Assembly: GCA_029931535.1 (NCBI GenBank)
Contig: JAQPZY010001372.1
Location: forward strand, 2,150,501-2,214,500
DNA from: Margaritifera margaritifera
Taxonomy: Eukaryota > Mollusca > Bivalvia > Unionida > Margaritiferidae
Direction: 5' to 3'
DNA length: 64,000 nt
A program made the position numbers and the translations under genes. The notes beneath the pieces are model-generated. The model searched no databases and was not told the DNA's origin. It was given only the letters and a program-made list of their open reading frames with translations. Shown here piece after piece: positions 26,970 through 39,700 of the stretch (position 1 is its first letter; each line of letters begins with the position of its first letter).

Positions 26970-28310
26970 AGTACAAGAACAATTTGAAAAGTCGACTGCC
27001 CCAATTGGAAGTCAACATATCAGTTGCTGATCCTCCAGAACTGACTGAAAATGTAAAAATAATCGACCTGCTGTCAAAAGGCAAAGCACCCGGAGCAGAT
27101 CCTATGTCTGCAGAAGTCTACAAAGCCGGAGGCTCGCACATGGCACAGAAACTGACTGAACTCTTCCAATCAATGTGGACTCCGGGAACTATACCCCAGG
27201 AGTACAAGGATGCATCCAAAGTCCACTTGAACAAGCGGAAAGGTAACAGACAATCTTGCGACAGCCATCGGGGCATGTCCTTTCTGTCAATAGCCGGAAA
27301 AATCCTTGCCAGAATTTTGCGCATCACATCGATCAAGGGTTCCTGCCAGAGAGTCAATGTGGCTTCAGGAAAGGAAGAGGGACCACAGACATTGTGTTTG
27401 AAGCTCGTCAACTCCATGAGAAATACCAGGAACAGAATTCCAACCTGTACACAACATTCATCGACCTGAATAAAACCTTTAACACAGTCAGCCGTGGAGG
27501 CCTTTGGAAAATTATGTCAAAATTTGGTTGCCCAGACAAATTGTGGGAGCGCAGAAGCATCAGTCTGCAAACAAAACTTAAGGTCTGAAAAGTGATTGTG
27601 TCTCTGACCATGTTGTATGTTTGCGAGACATGGACGGTGTACAGACGCCATGCCAAGAAGCTGAACCATGTTCACATGGGATGCCTGAGGAACCTGATGA
27701 GGATAATATGGCAGGACAGGATTTCAGACACTGGGGTTCTCACACCGTCAGTCATTCCTAGCATCCACAATCTGCTGATGAAGTCACAGTTGAGATGGGC
27801 AGGCCACGTCACCAGGATGTCAGAGGAGCAACTACCAAAGAAGATCTACGGCGATCTGAAGGATGGAATGTGATCTCAGAGTGGTCAGAATAAACGCTTC
27901 AAAGATGCCCGCAAGTCATCCTTGAAATACTTCAACATTTACCCTGAGTCTTGGGAAGATCTCACACAGGGTCGCTCCAACTCTCATACATCCTGGAGAT
28001 ACATACTTTGAACTGAGGAGAATTGTGAGGCAATGCAGAAGCGTGAGCAGCGTAAATCACAGGGCTGCAACACATCCTCTATTGATCAAACCTACCCAGG
28101 CGGCATCTCCTGTCAAGTGTGCCACAGACAGTTCAAAGCACAAATTGGCCTGCTCAACCACTAACGTACTCACAGAAACCAAACCAGTTAGGGATGTCAT
28201 GGTCATCTTCTAACTCGAAGTACGAACATGGACAACAACAGCACCATAATCTGATTCTGATTCAGATGAATAACCACAATATGAATTCGACATTGTCCAG
28301 CCAGGTCTAG
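26970..28310 (+). mobile_element. Non-LTR retrotransposon with internal deletion of the RT catalytic core
   Basis: 5'-truncated. Pieces in order: 'LLSKGKAPGADPMSAEVYK' (about 27,069), 'HRGMSFLSIAGKILARIL' (about 27,268), then in another frame 'QCGFRKGRGTTDIVFEARQ' (about 27,355) and 'TTFIDLNKTFNTVSRGGLW' (about 27,451, the first RT Asp). After 'KFGCPDKLW' the sequence jumps directly to 'ERRSISLQTKLKV'. The FADD/YADD region and the YLGS region that normally lie between are missing. Then come 'LYVCETWTVYRRHAKKLNH' (about 27,610), 'LRWAGHVTRM' (about 27,791), 'KRFKDARKSSLKYFNI' (about 27,895) and a C2H2-like 'CQVCHRQFKAQIGLLNH' (about 28,111). Frameshifts and stops throughout. Copy B of the segmental duplication starts right after it. 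Confidence 0.85.
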
Positions 28311-28429
28311 ACCAACTTTCGCTTACACATTAACATCTTTATTTGGATGTAGATTTCATCATTAATTTAGATCTCATTGTAAAAAAAATTGCCAATATTG
28401 CTATCGTCACGGGGCATCTGGTAGAATAA

Positions 28430-28640
28430 TAAACATATATAATTCACTTCATGTTCTTGTCCCTAGGCATCTTTGAGTATAAATATGTCTAAACCCACTT
28501 CATGCTATTGTTACTGGCCAGCTCTCAGTATAAATATGATTAATGTGCTTCATGCTATTGTCACTGGGCAGCTGTCAGTATAAACATGTCTGATCCATCT
28601 CATGATATTGCCATTGGGTAGCTTAAACCATAAACGTTGC
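28430..28640. repeat. ~50-bp minisatellite, ~4 copies (copy B version)
   Basis: 'cttcatgctattgtcactgg' plus 'gcagctgtcagtataaacatgtct' repeats a few times here. The matching array in copy C (33,090-33,920) has many more units, so the array expanded or shrank after duplication. Confidence 0.8.
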
Positions 28641-29114
28641 CGATCAGCTTTATACTATGTATTGATGTTCATCTAATTCTCTATTCTTTTCAAATAGCCA
28701 GACAATCTAAGATTGTTCCAAATTCAATCAGAACGTTTGATTTGCATAAGATCTAAACCAAAATGTGGTGCTGAATTAACGAATGATTTAAATTGAATCC
28801 GAAATGGTCCGAAACATTTTTTGTTTTGGTCATGGGACAATAACATTCATTTTGATTGCAATACTGAATTTCAGTTTTTGTCCCATCAGTGTTTGCATCC
28901 ACATGTACAAACCTGATCCAGCTTCAAGTAATTTTTCCCAAAAATAAACCGGAATTGAAAATTCGATGAGTAATGGTCTAAATATACTTAAAGATCGACT
29001 TTACTATAATATTTGCACACGGCACTCTCTTTGATTATGCTTTCCTTTGCCTCACGAACCACGTTAATTCTATATATCTTGATTTGCATGATGTAATACA
29101 CCCTTTTGGTCATT

Positions 29115-29182
<68 letters not shown>
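29115..29182. repeat. (CT)n microsatellite
   Basis: CT run with one interruption, at the position matching the (TA)n/(CT)n block of copy C. Confidence 0.95.
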
Positions 29183-29184
<2 letters not shown>

Positions 29185-31481
29185 ATATACAACTGTTAGA
29201 TAAAGGATCTTAGTATGTAGATTCCTTGTATTTGCTTTTTGGTTATTTCATTACCTATAACTTTGCTAAAAGAAAATCAGTTTGTAATCAATACCTAATA
29301 TATGTGATCACTGACAGTTGAGGCCAAATATAAGGCTTTTTTCTCACTGAGAAATTCAAAATGGATATGGGAAATTATTTGTATGATTTGTTTCATGAAT
29401 AAATTAGAAAAAAATAGTTAATAGAACTCTGAGTTATTCAGAATTGACCACTATTCGACTATATCTCGGTATATCACTCCGGCATAAACTGTCATTTCAG
29501 TTTACTCTAATATATTGGGTTACTTCAAATATTGATGGACGCTGTATAGAGGAATAAATTAAACCAAGCAGCATAGATGGAACATCTGCAATAATTAGTA
29601 CATACCATTTTTGAACGTATCAGTAAAGTTTGTTTAAAAAATTGCATCCGGTGTATGTACTATATCATATACTATATCTGGTAAAGAGATATAGGACAGA
29701 CGTGGATGTCAAGAATCGCGCAACATGATGTGGAAAGATAAAATTCTTAAGCGGTTAATAACTCACTCTTCCAATGTACTTATTTTTATTTCTTCTTTCA
29801 GGATTATTCAGGCTGTTCCATATCGAAGATCAAATATTTTACAAATTTCCACGCCGAATGATAGGATGGTCTTTATCAGTCATTGACATCACTAACGCTG
29901 TGTTGGTCTTGTAAGTGTCTTCTCTTGACTCTTATTTCTTTCATTATCACCATCTCACAACAGTCCTTCCTGAAATCGCAGTGCCACTTGTAGTACAATC
30001 TAGCAAAACACGATACTTTTTGCTGAAACCATTGTATGCATATCTTTCATTTTAAATGGTTATGTTCCAATGTTTGCACAATATTGCACAATGATTTGTT
30101 GCTGTGTTCCTTCGGGCGTAACGTTTTTCCATATATTTTATTTCCTAAAGTATTTTTTATAATTTTTTGTATACGTGGTTGGTGTGTTTTTATTCTCTAT
30201 TAACAGCATTTCTTGTTTTTCGTGTGTTGATATTTTAATTATTTGGATGTTATTCTATCTGTCACTTTGTATCCGATTTCAGTACTGCTATATTTTGATG
30301 TATAATTGCAGAATATTTTAAGATGCTTACAAAGTCTTTGTTACAAGCATTTCGATTGGTTACAACTGCATCATCTTATTAGTCCATAACACTAGAAAGG
30401 AACAACTTAAGAATTCATGCGCCTTTCTTGTGTGTTTTGCCAGCATTTGCAAAAATGAATTGTTATTTAGTTCCTGAGATTCGTTATTGTTAAACCTATT
30501 TGTAATTATAGGAATCCAAGGTCATATTTATCAGGATTCATAAATCACAAAGTATGAAAATCAATCACACACTATGCAATAACGGCCTTCTCATCGCTAT
30601 GCCCGTTTATGCAATGTGTTATCAATTTCATGCTTCATGACTTTGGTAATGTTGAAAAAAGGTATGAAGTTTAATTCCTAAATATAGCAATAACGCGAAG
30701 TGTTATTGAAACCAGTACAGTTCAAGCATAAAGTGCCTTTCTCATACATGTATTGCAGTAGATAGCGATAAAATGCCAAAGTGCAAGATTAATGGCTAAT
30801 TTAGATGTCTAGATCATATCATACCTCGTGTATTAACCATTCATATATATTACCTAATTTTGTTTGATGTTTGCCTCTACTGCATGTTATTCTAAAATGA
30901 TTGACTTAATTCGTTTATATAAGGAACTGAAGAAAGCCTGAACATTTCACACTGACAACAAATAACTCGGGGATCACAACTATGGTGAAGAATAGCAAGG
31001 ATATGAATAGGTCTGAGGTCAACGATTGGCAGAATAATTTAGATTTAGTCAGCAAGATTCGAGGAGAGATTTGATCTTTTTAATCGTCGATCTATCTCAA
31101 TCGAACATTCATCGATTTCTTTAACAATATTGAATTTTGTGGAAATTACAAATGTTGCTGATTGTAACTGACATGAAGACAGTGGAGAAGCTACTGGAAA
31201 ACTTAAATTTAGAAAACACAGGAGTTTGAGTAAAGATCGGTTACGTCACAGAAACTAAACAACGGAATTTAACATGAAGGCTTTCTCAACCACTCCAACA
31301 ACGCACAAATTCAATTTGAGCAGGAATCCTCGATTACCAAACATTAGTTCATCACCACAAACATTGTGATCAATGGATTTCATTAGACAAGAGAATATGG
31401 AAGATAACAAAAATCAAACAATTCTCATACGTAAAATATTCCACTCCTTCAGTGTCAGAGAAGGCCTTGCAAGGTGCCATA

Positions 31482-31690
31482 ATGAGATTCAGCGACACAT
31501 CACTGCTGTGCAAGATCGTGCTCATCCTACTGATTCTCTGTTTCCCCATCGACTTGATTGAGTTTTCCATCCCCTTCGGGTACGCAAAAGAACACCGTCC
31601 TGGGAAGAAATTTCAAGAGTTACGCTTGATTGTGGGATTTGTGCACTGAAAACAGCGACATGAACAACATCCGAAGACATCAAAGACAGA
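31482..31690 (+). pseudogene. Broken exon-1 copy of the claudin/PMP22-type gene (copy B)
   Basis: Keeps ATG (31,482) and reads 'MRFSDTSLLCKIVLILLIL' and 'FSIPFGYAKEH', closely matching exon 1 at 36,505. A small deletion after about residue 37 shifts the frame, so the loop signature (GLW..C) is read out of frame ('attgtgggatttgtgcactg' survives at about 31,630 as nucleotides). The conserved W before the loop is G here. The splice donor context is lost. Transcription is possible but a working protein is not. Confidence 0.8.
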
Positions 31691-33089
31691 TAATTATTTC
31701 GACGAAAAAGAACAATGGCAAGAATGAATTTGGCAACGACTAGCAATTGTTGTTTTTGTTGTCGATGATGATATCCATGACGTCGACGTCGATAGCTGCA
31801 TGAACAATAGTAAACAAAGTCCTGCAAGTATGTTCTAATATCAGTGACAACAACCCGTTAGGGAAGGGAATAAGTGGGGTGGGGAAGAATTAACAATGAC
31901 AAGAAGCAAAACCCTTACACGACCGTCAATGTAACAGTGGCAAATTATTGTGAAGAGAGAATACAAAAGCCAGTGATAAACTACACATAATTTCATAAAA
32001 GCTGGAAATATTAATCCTTTCTGCTATAAAACCCCATTTCTATGTCAAAATAGAAGCTTCAACCTGGCTGAAAATAATTATGTTCCTCGATTAATTTTCT
32101 TTACATTTTTGAAAGAAATGTATGAGAGGAATTGTATTTTTAGTCAGCATAAATTATTTCGCTGTAAACCTTGTTCCAGACGAGTATTGATGGTATCAGA
32201 CAGATGATCCAGGCAACACATTATTTTTGTTGTGTCTCCAGTACAAAGATATCGTCTTAGGAATTACTTTATTGAAAACAGGCATTCTTTCTACATGTAT
32301 ATATGAGGTGAAAAGTTGCAATCAATTTCTTTTCGATTCTTACTGAAATGTATGATTCCAGGCTCGAATTTCAGGATCTTGAAAAGCCAGGAAAAGAAAA
32401 AACCCAACATACACATTCACACACTTAGAAATATCATCAAATAGGCAGCCAGTTATTTATAAATATTACCAATGTAATAAGATCTCAGCATTAACAAAAG
32501 CATCCCTAATGTTGGTTGATATCCTTCCTAACTTCGCCTAGACTCTTTTGGCATTATTGCCTGATTGAAGTCAGCGCAAAGAAAATTCACAATAATAATA
32601 ATAATAATTACAATAATTACAGGAGGAAACGAAAGACTCGGTTTAGGTTGATAACACTATAGCAATATATGCACAGATACTATTTCAGGAATTTACTTGG
32701 CATACTTGAAATTCGTTTTATAATAATGAATACAAAATACGAGCATATCTTAACTGAACACATAAGTAGTGTGTTTTAATAGTTAAATATTTTTCAGTAC
32801 TTGGGCTTGCCTGAAAACAAAACCGTAAAACTGGAATTTACTTAAAGCAAACAAATATGGTGTGCTTGTCGGTATTACATTTACAAAACATGCTGGATAT
32901 ATGCGTTATTTAATCTTTCATGTTTCTTGGCGCATTAATGACGGTAGCACTAGAACTTGATCCTAATTCATACTAAAAACACAATATGTATTGTACACTG
33001 ACCGGCCTAATGTTATCAACATTCACTAACACATTGACATCTTTATCTGGCTGTGGATCTAATTGTTCATAGATTGTCAATATTGCTAT

Positions 33090-33920
33090 TTTCGTTAGGC
33101 AGCTGTGAGTAATGATATGTCTAATCTACTACATGTTATTCTCAATGGACATATGTGACTATAAATAAGTCTAATCCACTTCACGTTACTCGGCAGCTGT
33201 GAGTATAAACATGGCTAATCCACTTCATGTTATTGTCAATGGGCAACTGTGAGTATAAACATTGCTAGTCCACTTCATGTTATTGTCAATGGGCAGCTGT
33301 GAGTATAAACATGGCTAATCCACTTCACGTTATTGTCAATGGGCAACTGTGAGTATAAACATGTCTAATCCACTTTATGTTATTGTCACTGGGATTCTGT
33401 CAGTATTAACATGGTTAATCCGCTTTATGTTATTGTCAGTGAGCAGCTGTGAGTATATACACCGCTAATCCATTTCATGATATTTTCACTGGGCATATGT
33501 CAGTATTGCATAGCTATTCCACTTCATGTTATTGTCACTGGGCTTCTTTCAGTATAAAAATGGTTAATCCACTTCATGTTATTGTCACTGGGCTTCTGTC
33601 AATATAAACATAACTAATCCACTTAATGTTACTGTCAGTGGTCTTCTGTCAGTATAAACATGTCTAATCCACTTCAAGTTATTGTCAGTGGGCTTCTTTC
33701 AGTATAAACATGTCTAATCCACTTTAAGTTATTGTCAGTGGGCTCTGTCAGTATAAACATGTTTAATCCACTTCATGTTCTTGTCACTGGGTTTCTGTCA
33801 GTTGAAATATGTCTAATCCACTTAATGTTATTGTCACTGGGTTTCTGTCAGTTGAAATATGTCTAATCCACTTAATGTTATTGTCACTGGGTTTCTGTCA
33901 GTATAAATATGTCTATTGGT
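33090..33920. repeat. 50-bp minisatellite, ~17 copies (copy C version)
   Basis: Unit 'taatccacttcatgttattg' plus 'tcactgggcttctgtcagtataaacatgtc'. Starts at 33,665 and 33,715 give 50 bp. The last two units are almost identical, which shows recent expansion. Confidence 0.9.
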
Positions 33921-34330
33921 TTTTATGCTACTTATTGATATTCATTTCATTTTCAATTTGTTTTGTACTAGACAGAAAATCTAAGATTTTTCCAAATTCA
34001 ATAAAAACTTTTAATCGAAATTAATGACACTTTTAACTTCTTTGACTGTGCCTGTAAATGGTCTGAAACAATTCAGCTTGGTCAAAGTTAGAATACTGGA
34101 TTTCATTTGTGTTCGGTTAAAGCTTATATCTTGATGTTGAAACATGATCCAGGTTCAAGTAGTTTTCAGTGTATTCGATCTGATTTGACCTCTGTTTCCA
34201 CCAAAAATGTATCGGAATTGGAAATGGAGATATTCCCATGCATAAGGATTTAGAAATACATAATTGTCCCCTACGTTATAATATATACACAAGGCACTTT
34301 CTTGATTATGCTTTCCTTTGCCTAACTTAT

Positions 34331-34332
<2 letters not shown>

Positions 34333-34403
<71 letters not shown>

Positions 34404-34436
34404 TCTCATTATGTAATGCATGTCTCTTGGGCATGC

Positions 34437-34475
<39 letters not shown>
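34333..34475. repeat. (TA)n then (CT)n microsatellites
   Basis: TA run 34,333-34,402, a short spacer, then CT run 34,438-34,475. Overlapping Tyr-Ile and Ser-Leu frames are artefacts. Confidence 0.95.
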
Positions 34476-34478
<3 letters not shown>

Positions 34479-36504
34479 AGATGGCAATTGTTAGAGGAAG
34501 GATATTATTCAGCGGCTTTCTTGTCTTTAACATTGAGTTATTTCATTAACTGCTTGTGTGCTAAAATAAATTCAGTTCGTAATTATTGCTTACAGTACGT
34601 AATCACTGATAGTCGAGACGAAATGTAAGGCTCTCTTCTCAGCGTGAAATTCACAGTAGATATGGAAACTTAGTTTTATGGTTATTTCAGTCATGTACAA
34701 CCTATGTGCTGCATCCAGGCCGTGACCTTGTTTTATCCGGCTTTAAAAATCAATATCCAGGCCCGTGCCCTGCAGGACGTTGTACATGCCTGATCTATTT
34801 GACGAACACATTAAAATACATTTCACTATATCTCTGGGTAATACAGACTTGCCCAAGATTACTGTATACCCCGATATATCGCTCTGGCATAAATTGCCCG
34901 ATATATCTAACTGGCATAAATTTGAATTCAAACGTATCCAAGCGTAAACTGGATTTCCAATTTTAGGAAATATACGATCAAATGTCGGTTGAAATGATCA
35001 ACATGAATAATTTATACCAACCTGCATAAATGGAACTTTTGCATATTTACAACATGCCATTTCGGAACGTATCTGTACAATATTATAATATAATTGCATC
35101 CAGTTTATTAACTGTATCCATTTCTTTATGGTCAAGTAAAGAGACACAGTACAAGTGAGAACGTCGTGAATCGAACAACATGACGTCGTAACATACAACT
35201 GTTAAGCCGTTCTTAAATAATTCTTCCAAATCTACTCAGTTTTATTTACTCTTTTAGGATTTTTCGGACTGCTTCATACCCAGTATAAAAGATTTTACTC
35301 CTGTACACGTTCTGTATACATCCTTAACGCTATGTTGGTTTGTCAGTGGCTTTCTTGACCTTCATTTCTTTCATTATCACCATCTGACAATTGTCCATCC
35401 AGAAATCTCTGTACCATTTGTACTACGAACTAGCATAACACAATACACTTTACTCAAATCATTTTAAGATTATTCTTCCTTTTAAAAGATTTGTGCAATA
35501 TTGTACAATGATCTGTTGCCTCTGGTGACGCAGAAAGTAGACATTATTAGAAACGAACTACTTATGTATCCATACACCCTTCTTGCGTGTTTGCCAAAAG
35601 TTGTGAAGATTGGTTAAAATATAGTTCTGTTATTTATTTCTTGAGATTCGTTATTAATTTTGTAATTATTTTAATTATTCGAGGTATAATCGATTATTCA
35701 AGCGTCATGACTTCATGAATAATGAAAAAAAAATTGAAGTGATATTGGGAATCGTTACAACTCAACCATAAAATGCCTTTCTCATACATTTAAATTAGTA
35801 TATAGCTATAAAAGGGTAAATGTACAAGATTAAAAGGTAATTAGATGTGGAGGCTATTTCGTTCTCCGTGTATTAACCGCGCGACATCTCACCTAGTGAT
35901 CTTTTGATGTTTGTCGCTACGGCGGGTGATTCGGAATTGATTGATTCAGGTAGTCAAACTGGATAAAACCAGTAGTTGCCCGGGAGACACGAACAACAAA
36001 TAACACAGGGTTCGCTACTGTGGTGACCAAACACAAGGTGATAAATAGATCAGGACTCAAAGATTGTCAGCATAATTTTAGACTTGGTCAGCTAGACTGG
36101 TGGGGAGATTTTATCTTCATCGGTCTATCTATATCAATCTAACATTCATCGATTCCTTCAACAACATTTGATTTTGTAGAAATTACAATTATAATGGATT
36201 GCAACTGATGTGAGGAAGTAATTAGAAAAATTATATTTAGATCAATTGTATATTACTTAAAAAAGCTGTCACATTACAGAAAACAAACCACGGAATTTAT
36301 ATCAAGGTATTCTCAACTGTTTCAACAACGCACAAATTCGAGCTCGAATCCTCGATTACCAAAAACTAATTCCTTATTACAGAATTGTATTCAACTGGAT
36401 TCAGCCAACAAGGGAATCTGTTAGGTTACAAAAAGTTAAATAAACCCGATACGTAAAATATTCAACTCACTAAATACCAGACGAAGACCTTTCATAGTTC
36501 CAGA

Positions 36505-36724
36505 ATGGGATTCGGCGACACGTCACTGCTGTGCAAGATCGTGTTCATCTTGCTGATTCTGTGTTTCATCATCGACCTGATAGGATTTGCCATTCCTTTC
36601 TGGTACTCAAAGGAGTACACGATCTTGGGGGCAAATGTCAAAAGTTACGGTGGATTGTGGGATTTATGTGCTGAAAGCGGCGTCATCAAATCATGCGGAA
36701 ACATTAAAGACAACGGCCTCGCAG
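36505..36724 (+). CDS. Exon 1 of the claudin/PMP22-type gene (residues 1-73 plus one base)
   Basis: ATG at 36,505 in the context 'ccagaATGgg'. Encodes 'MGFGDTSLLCKIVFILLIL', membrane segment 1 and the first extracellular loop to 'NGLA'. Donor 'gcag|gtatgg' at 36,724/36,725, phase 1. The first base of codon 74 lies here. The frame runs on to 36,756 if unspliced, ending soon after, which supports the donor. Confidence 0.85.
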
Positions 36725-39700
36725 GTATGGCAGATAATTATTTACAACGTGAATAACGATGACGAGAATTGTTGTTTCAGTTGTCAAATAACGAAAAGCA
36801 TACTCTAACACCAAAGACAACAATCCAGTTGGGTAGAGAATATTTCACAAAGACAATAAGCAAAATATTGATGGAACCGTCCATGTGACGGTGGCAAATT
36901 ATTGTGAAGGGAGAATAATACAAAAGCAAAAGATGATTCAGATATTTTATTAGGTTAAATAGAGGTAATTTCTTACAGAGCTTAAGGATTATAGTAATAC
37001 CATCTGCCAACCGATTCATCCATCCGTCAAACCATCTGTCATTCCTTTATCCATCCTGTCTAGCGTTTCATTTTTTTGCCCCACGTCATCGAGTGGAATG
37101 AGACAAATATCGATTATACACCCCTTATATAAAACATTTTTATAATGTACATATTTATAATGGAGGAAATTGTATTAGAAAATGCCGCAAAAAATCTCAG
37201 AATATTGCAATTTATATTCAGTTTCTAAAACATATATCCCCGTTATTTTCTTTCTGGCTGTCACTGTCAATTTTTAATCTCTCAGCTTTTCGCAACATTA
37301 CACAGGGACACTGTTAACATAATATTGCGAGATTACACAGGATTACTGTTAATATAATGCTACAAGATTACAAAGGAATACTGTTAATATAATACTACGA
37401 GATTACACATGAATACCGTTAATATAATGCTACGTTACTTGTGGGACAATTAGTATTATCCTTTTCATAAGGCGATAAAACTTTCATCCAGTTGATGCGT
37501 AGGATTTATAATGAAGGGGAAACAATTTATAAAAGCTGAGAATGCTTCGCTAATTCTGAAACATCAAGAACAATTTAAAATTTAGAGAAAGGTTCTATAA
37601 TTTTTATTTTTTATACATCCAATTATATACTTTAGCATGGACCTTTTACATACCTGTTTTTACCAGAAATATATCTACTTTTCATGTGCCAGTTTCATTA
37701 CATAATTGCATCGTATTGTTCAACTCTTGACGGAAAACATATGGAGAATCACCACGATAATTTATTGCATTATGTATGCTTCAAAAAAAGCTTTCCTCTG
37801 AACGTTCAGTGGAATTTATTTTTGATCTATCGCTAAGTACACTTTAACTGTTCCCCATGTCTAGTAATACATTCCAAAGCCAATTTTCTCAAGCAGAATG
37901 TTTTTTCATCCATTGTGGTCATCAATGTATATGTTTGAAGGACCAGCTGGCATCTACTCATAGATACTTCTAGCGAATATTTCCTTTATCACAATGGAAT
38001 GCTGAGATGTAATCAGCAAAGAACAATACCATTAAAGGCATATACAGACAAATTACTTTCTGCAATTTTTATTGTTTTATAATTCTGTCTTGATATTCAA
38101 ATATTCCATTTTAATTATGAAACGGTGTAAATAACTATTAATAAAATCTAGCCACCGATGACACACGAGAAGTGATAGTTTTACCTTTTTTCTTCCTTCA
38201 TACGGTGCCATAATTGAGCCTATGTGACATTAATTTAAATTAATCAATATCCAATTAAAATTTATTGGCCGTTGAAGTTACTAGATTTGCAAACCATCAC
38301 GTATTTCATTTTGTGCGTCGTATAACTGCTCTACTAACAACTATAGTATTGTCTCTCATATTCCACTGTGGCACTTATAGTGTCAAAAGGTGTAAATAAT
38401 TGGTGCGATAACGAACCATCAAACAGTTTGGTCATGCGATATCTCCCACCAAGTTAGAGTTTTTCAGACTTTATCCACATAATAACACTGGCAATTTTTC
38501 ACCAATGTGCGCAGCAGAAAATGAACTCCTGAATTAATTTGTCCAAGATTTTTAATTATACTCTACATTCTTTCTCTGCACCAGCAAAAATATTGCTCTA
38601 CATTTCTAGGGCTGAAAAAAAACATACCTTATTCCACATAGTTTACAGTCGCCTCTCCCTAAATAGTGGTCGTTCCCCTGTCTTCGGTAACTTAATGTCT
38701 GAACATATCATCTGCTTACTGATAGATGTTAACGTCCACCCACCCACTCTGAATAAAAAAAGGTGAAAGTGGTTCCTCCAGTCTGCATGTCCTTTATCAT
38801 TTTATATGTTACAAGTCAAGGTTGAATACAATCGTGGAAGAATCTTCTTCGTTGCAATAGGATGAGGAGAAATAAGGGCCAGGGTAATGGAATGTCAATA
38901 TCCTTTGTTATCGTATAGTATCGTACCACAAAGAAGACTTTTCTGTTTTTAAGCGTCCAAGACAACTTCTAAAACCCGTCTACTTGTCAGATTCTTTAGC
39001 ATATAAGTAAAAAGATTATTTTAATAAAAATAAATTGTGTATAAAAAGTCATATCAATACTAATATAAAATACTTTAACTAAAACATATGACACTTGTGC
39101 ACAAAAGAGAAATTTGCCAAAATGTTTCCATGACTGAAGTCGAGTACGAAAAGCTGCATGGCGAAATAAAAAGGAGAATTTATAGGTACCATTTTTTGCA
39201 TTTCTGGTTTAGTGGAACCTCTCTGTCTGTGAAATAGTGATATCCCCCTGCCCGTGGAATAGTGAAACCACCCTGCCTGTGGAATAGTGAAATCCTCTGC
39301 ATATGGAATAGCGAAACCTTCCTGCCTGTGGAATAGAGAAATCTTCCTGTCTGTGGAGTAGTGAAATCCACCCTGCCTGTGGAATAGTGAAACCACCCTG
39401 CCTGTGGAAGCTAATCATACCAAAGCTTGTCATGATCTAATGCCCCATTTGCTTCCTAAAGTTACATCTATTTCAAAGCTAGGGACTTAGTTATCTTGGA
39501 CAGACACACAACTTTAGTTTCGGTTATATGTCGATTTCTGTAAATGAGTCAGTAAAGAAAACAATTAAAGCGGCTAACAGGCCAAATCAAATTTGGAAAT
39601 AATTATATTATCAGACTGCACCGATATTCTAATTCAGTATGCTTTACTTTTTGAACAAACTACACACGATTCGCTCATCACGTTCACATTTGTATTTGTT

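Larger units (their letters stand above)
28320..32800 (+). repeat. Segmental duplication copy B (upstream region plus exon-1 relic)
   Basis: Shares with C a start block ('cattaacatctttatttgga'), the 50-bp minisatellite, 'aatctaagattgttccaaat' (28,707), 'ctttcctttgcctcacg' (29,041), a (CT)n run, 'cttctttcaggattattcag' (29,792), a 'ttgatgtttgcctctac' block (30,868), the exon-1 relic (31,482) and 'gtggcaaattattgtgaag' (31,938). With copy A it also shares the 3' blocks to about 32,780. The spacing is collinear in all copies. Confidence 0.8.
33010..36930 (+). repeat. Segmental duplication copy C (carries the intact exon 1)
   Basis: Collinear with B from 'cattgacatctttatctggc' (about 33,033) to 'gtggcaaattattgtgaagg' (36,891). 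Includes the pyrimidine-AG block 'ctcttttaggatttttcgga' (35,250) and the intact exon 1 at 36,505. Homology fades just after the exon, so the duplicated unit covers promoter, possible 5' leader and exon 1, but not exons 2-3. Confidence 0.8.

Noticed and set aside
39079..39433. Three overlapping - strand frames of 63-105 codons
   Set aside because: Produced by a stop-poor ~25-bp minisatellite.
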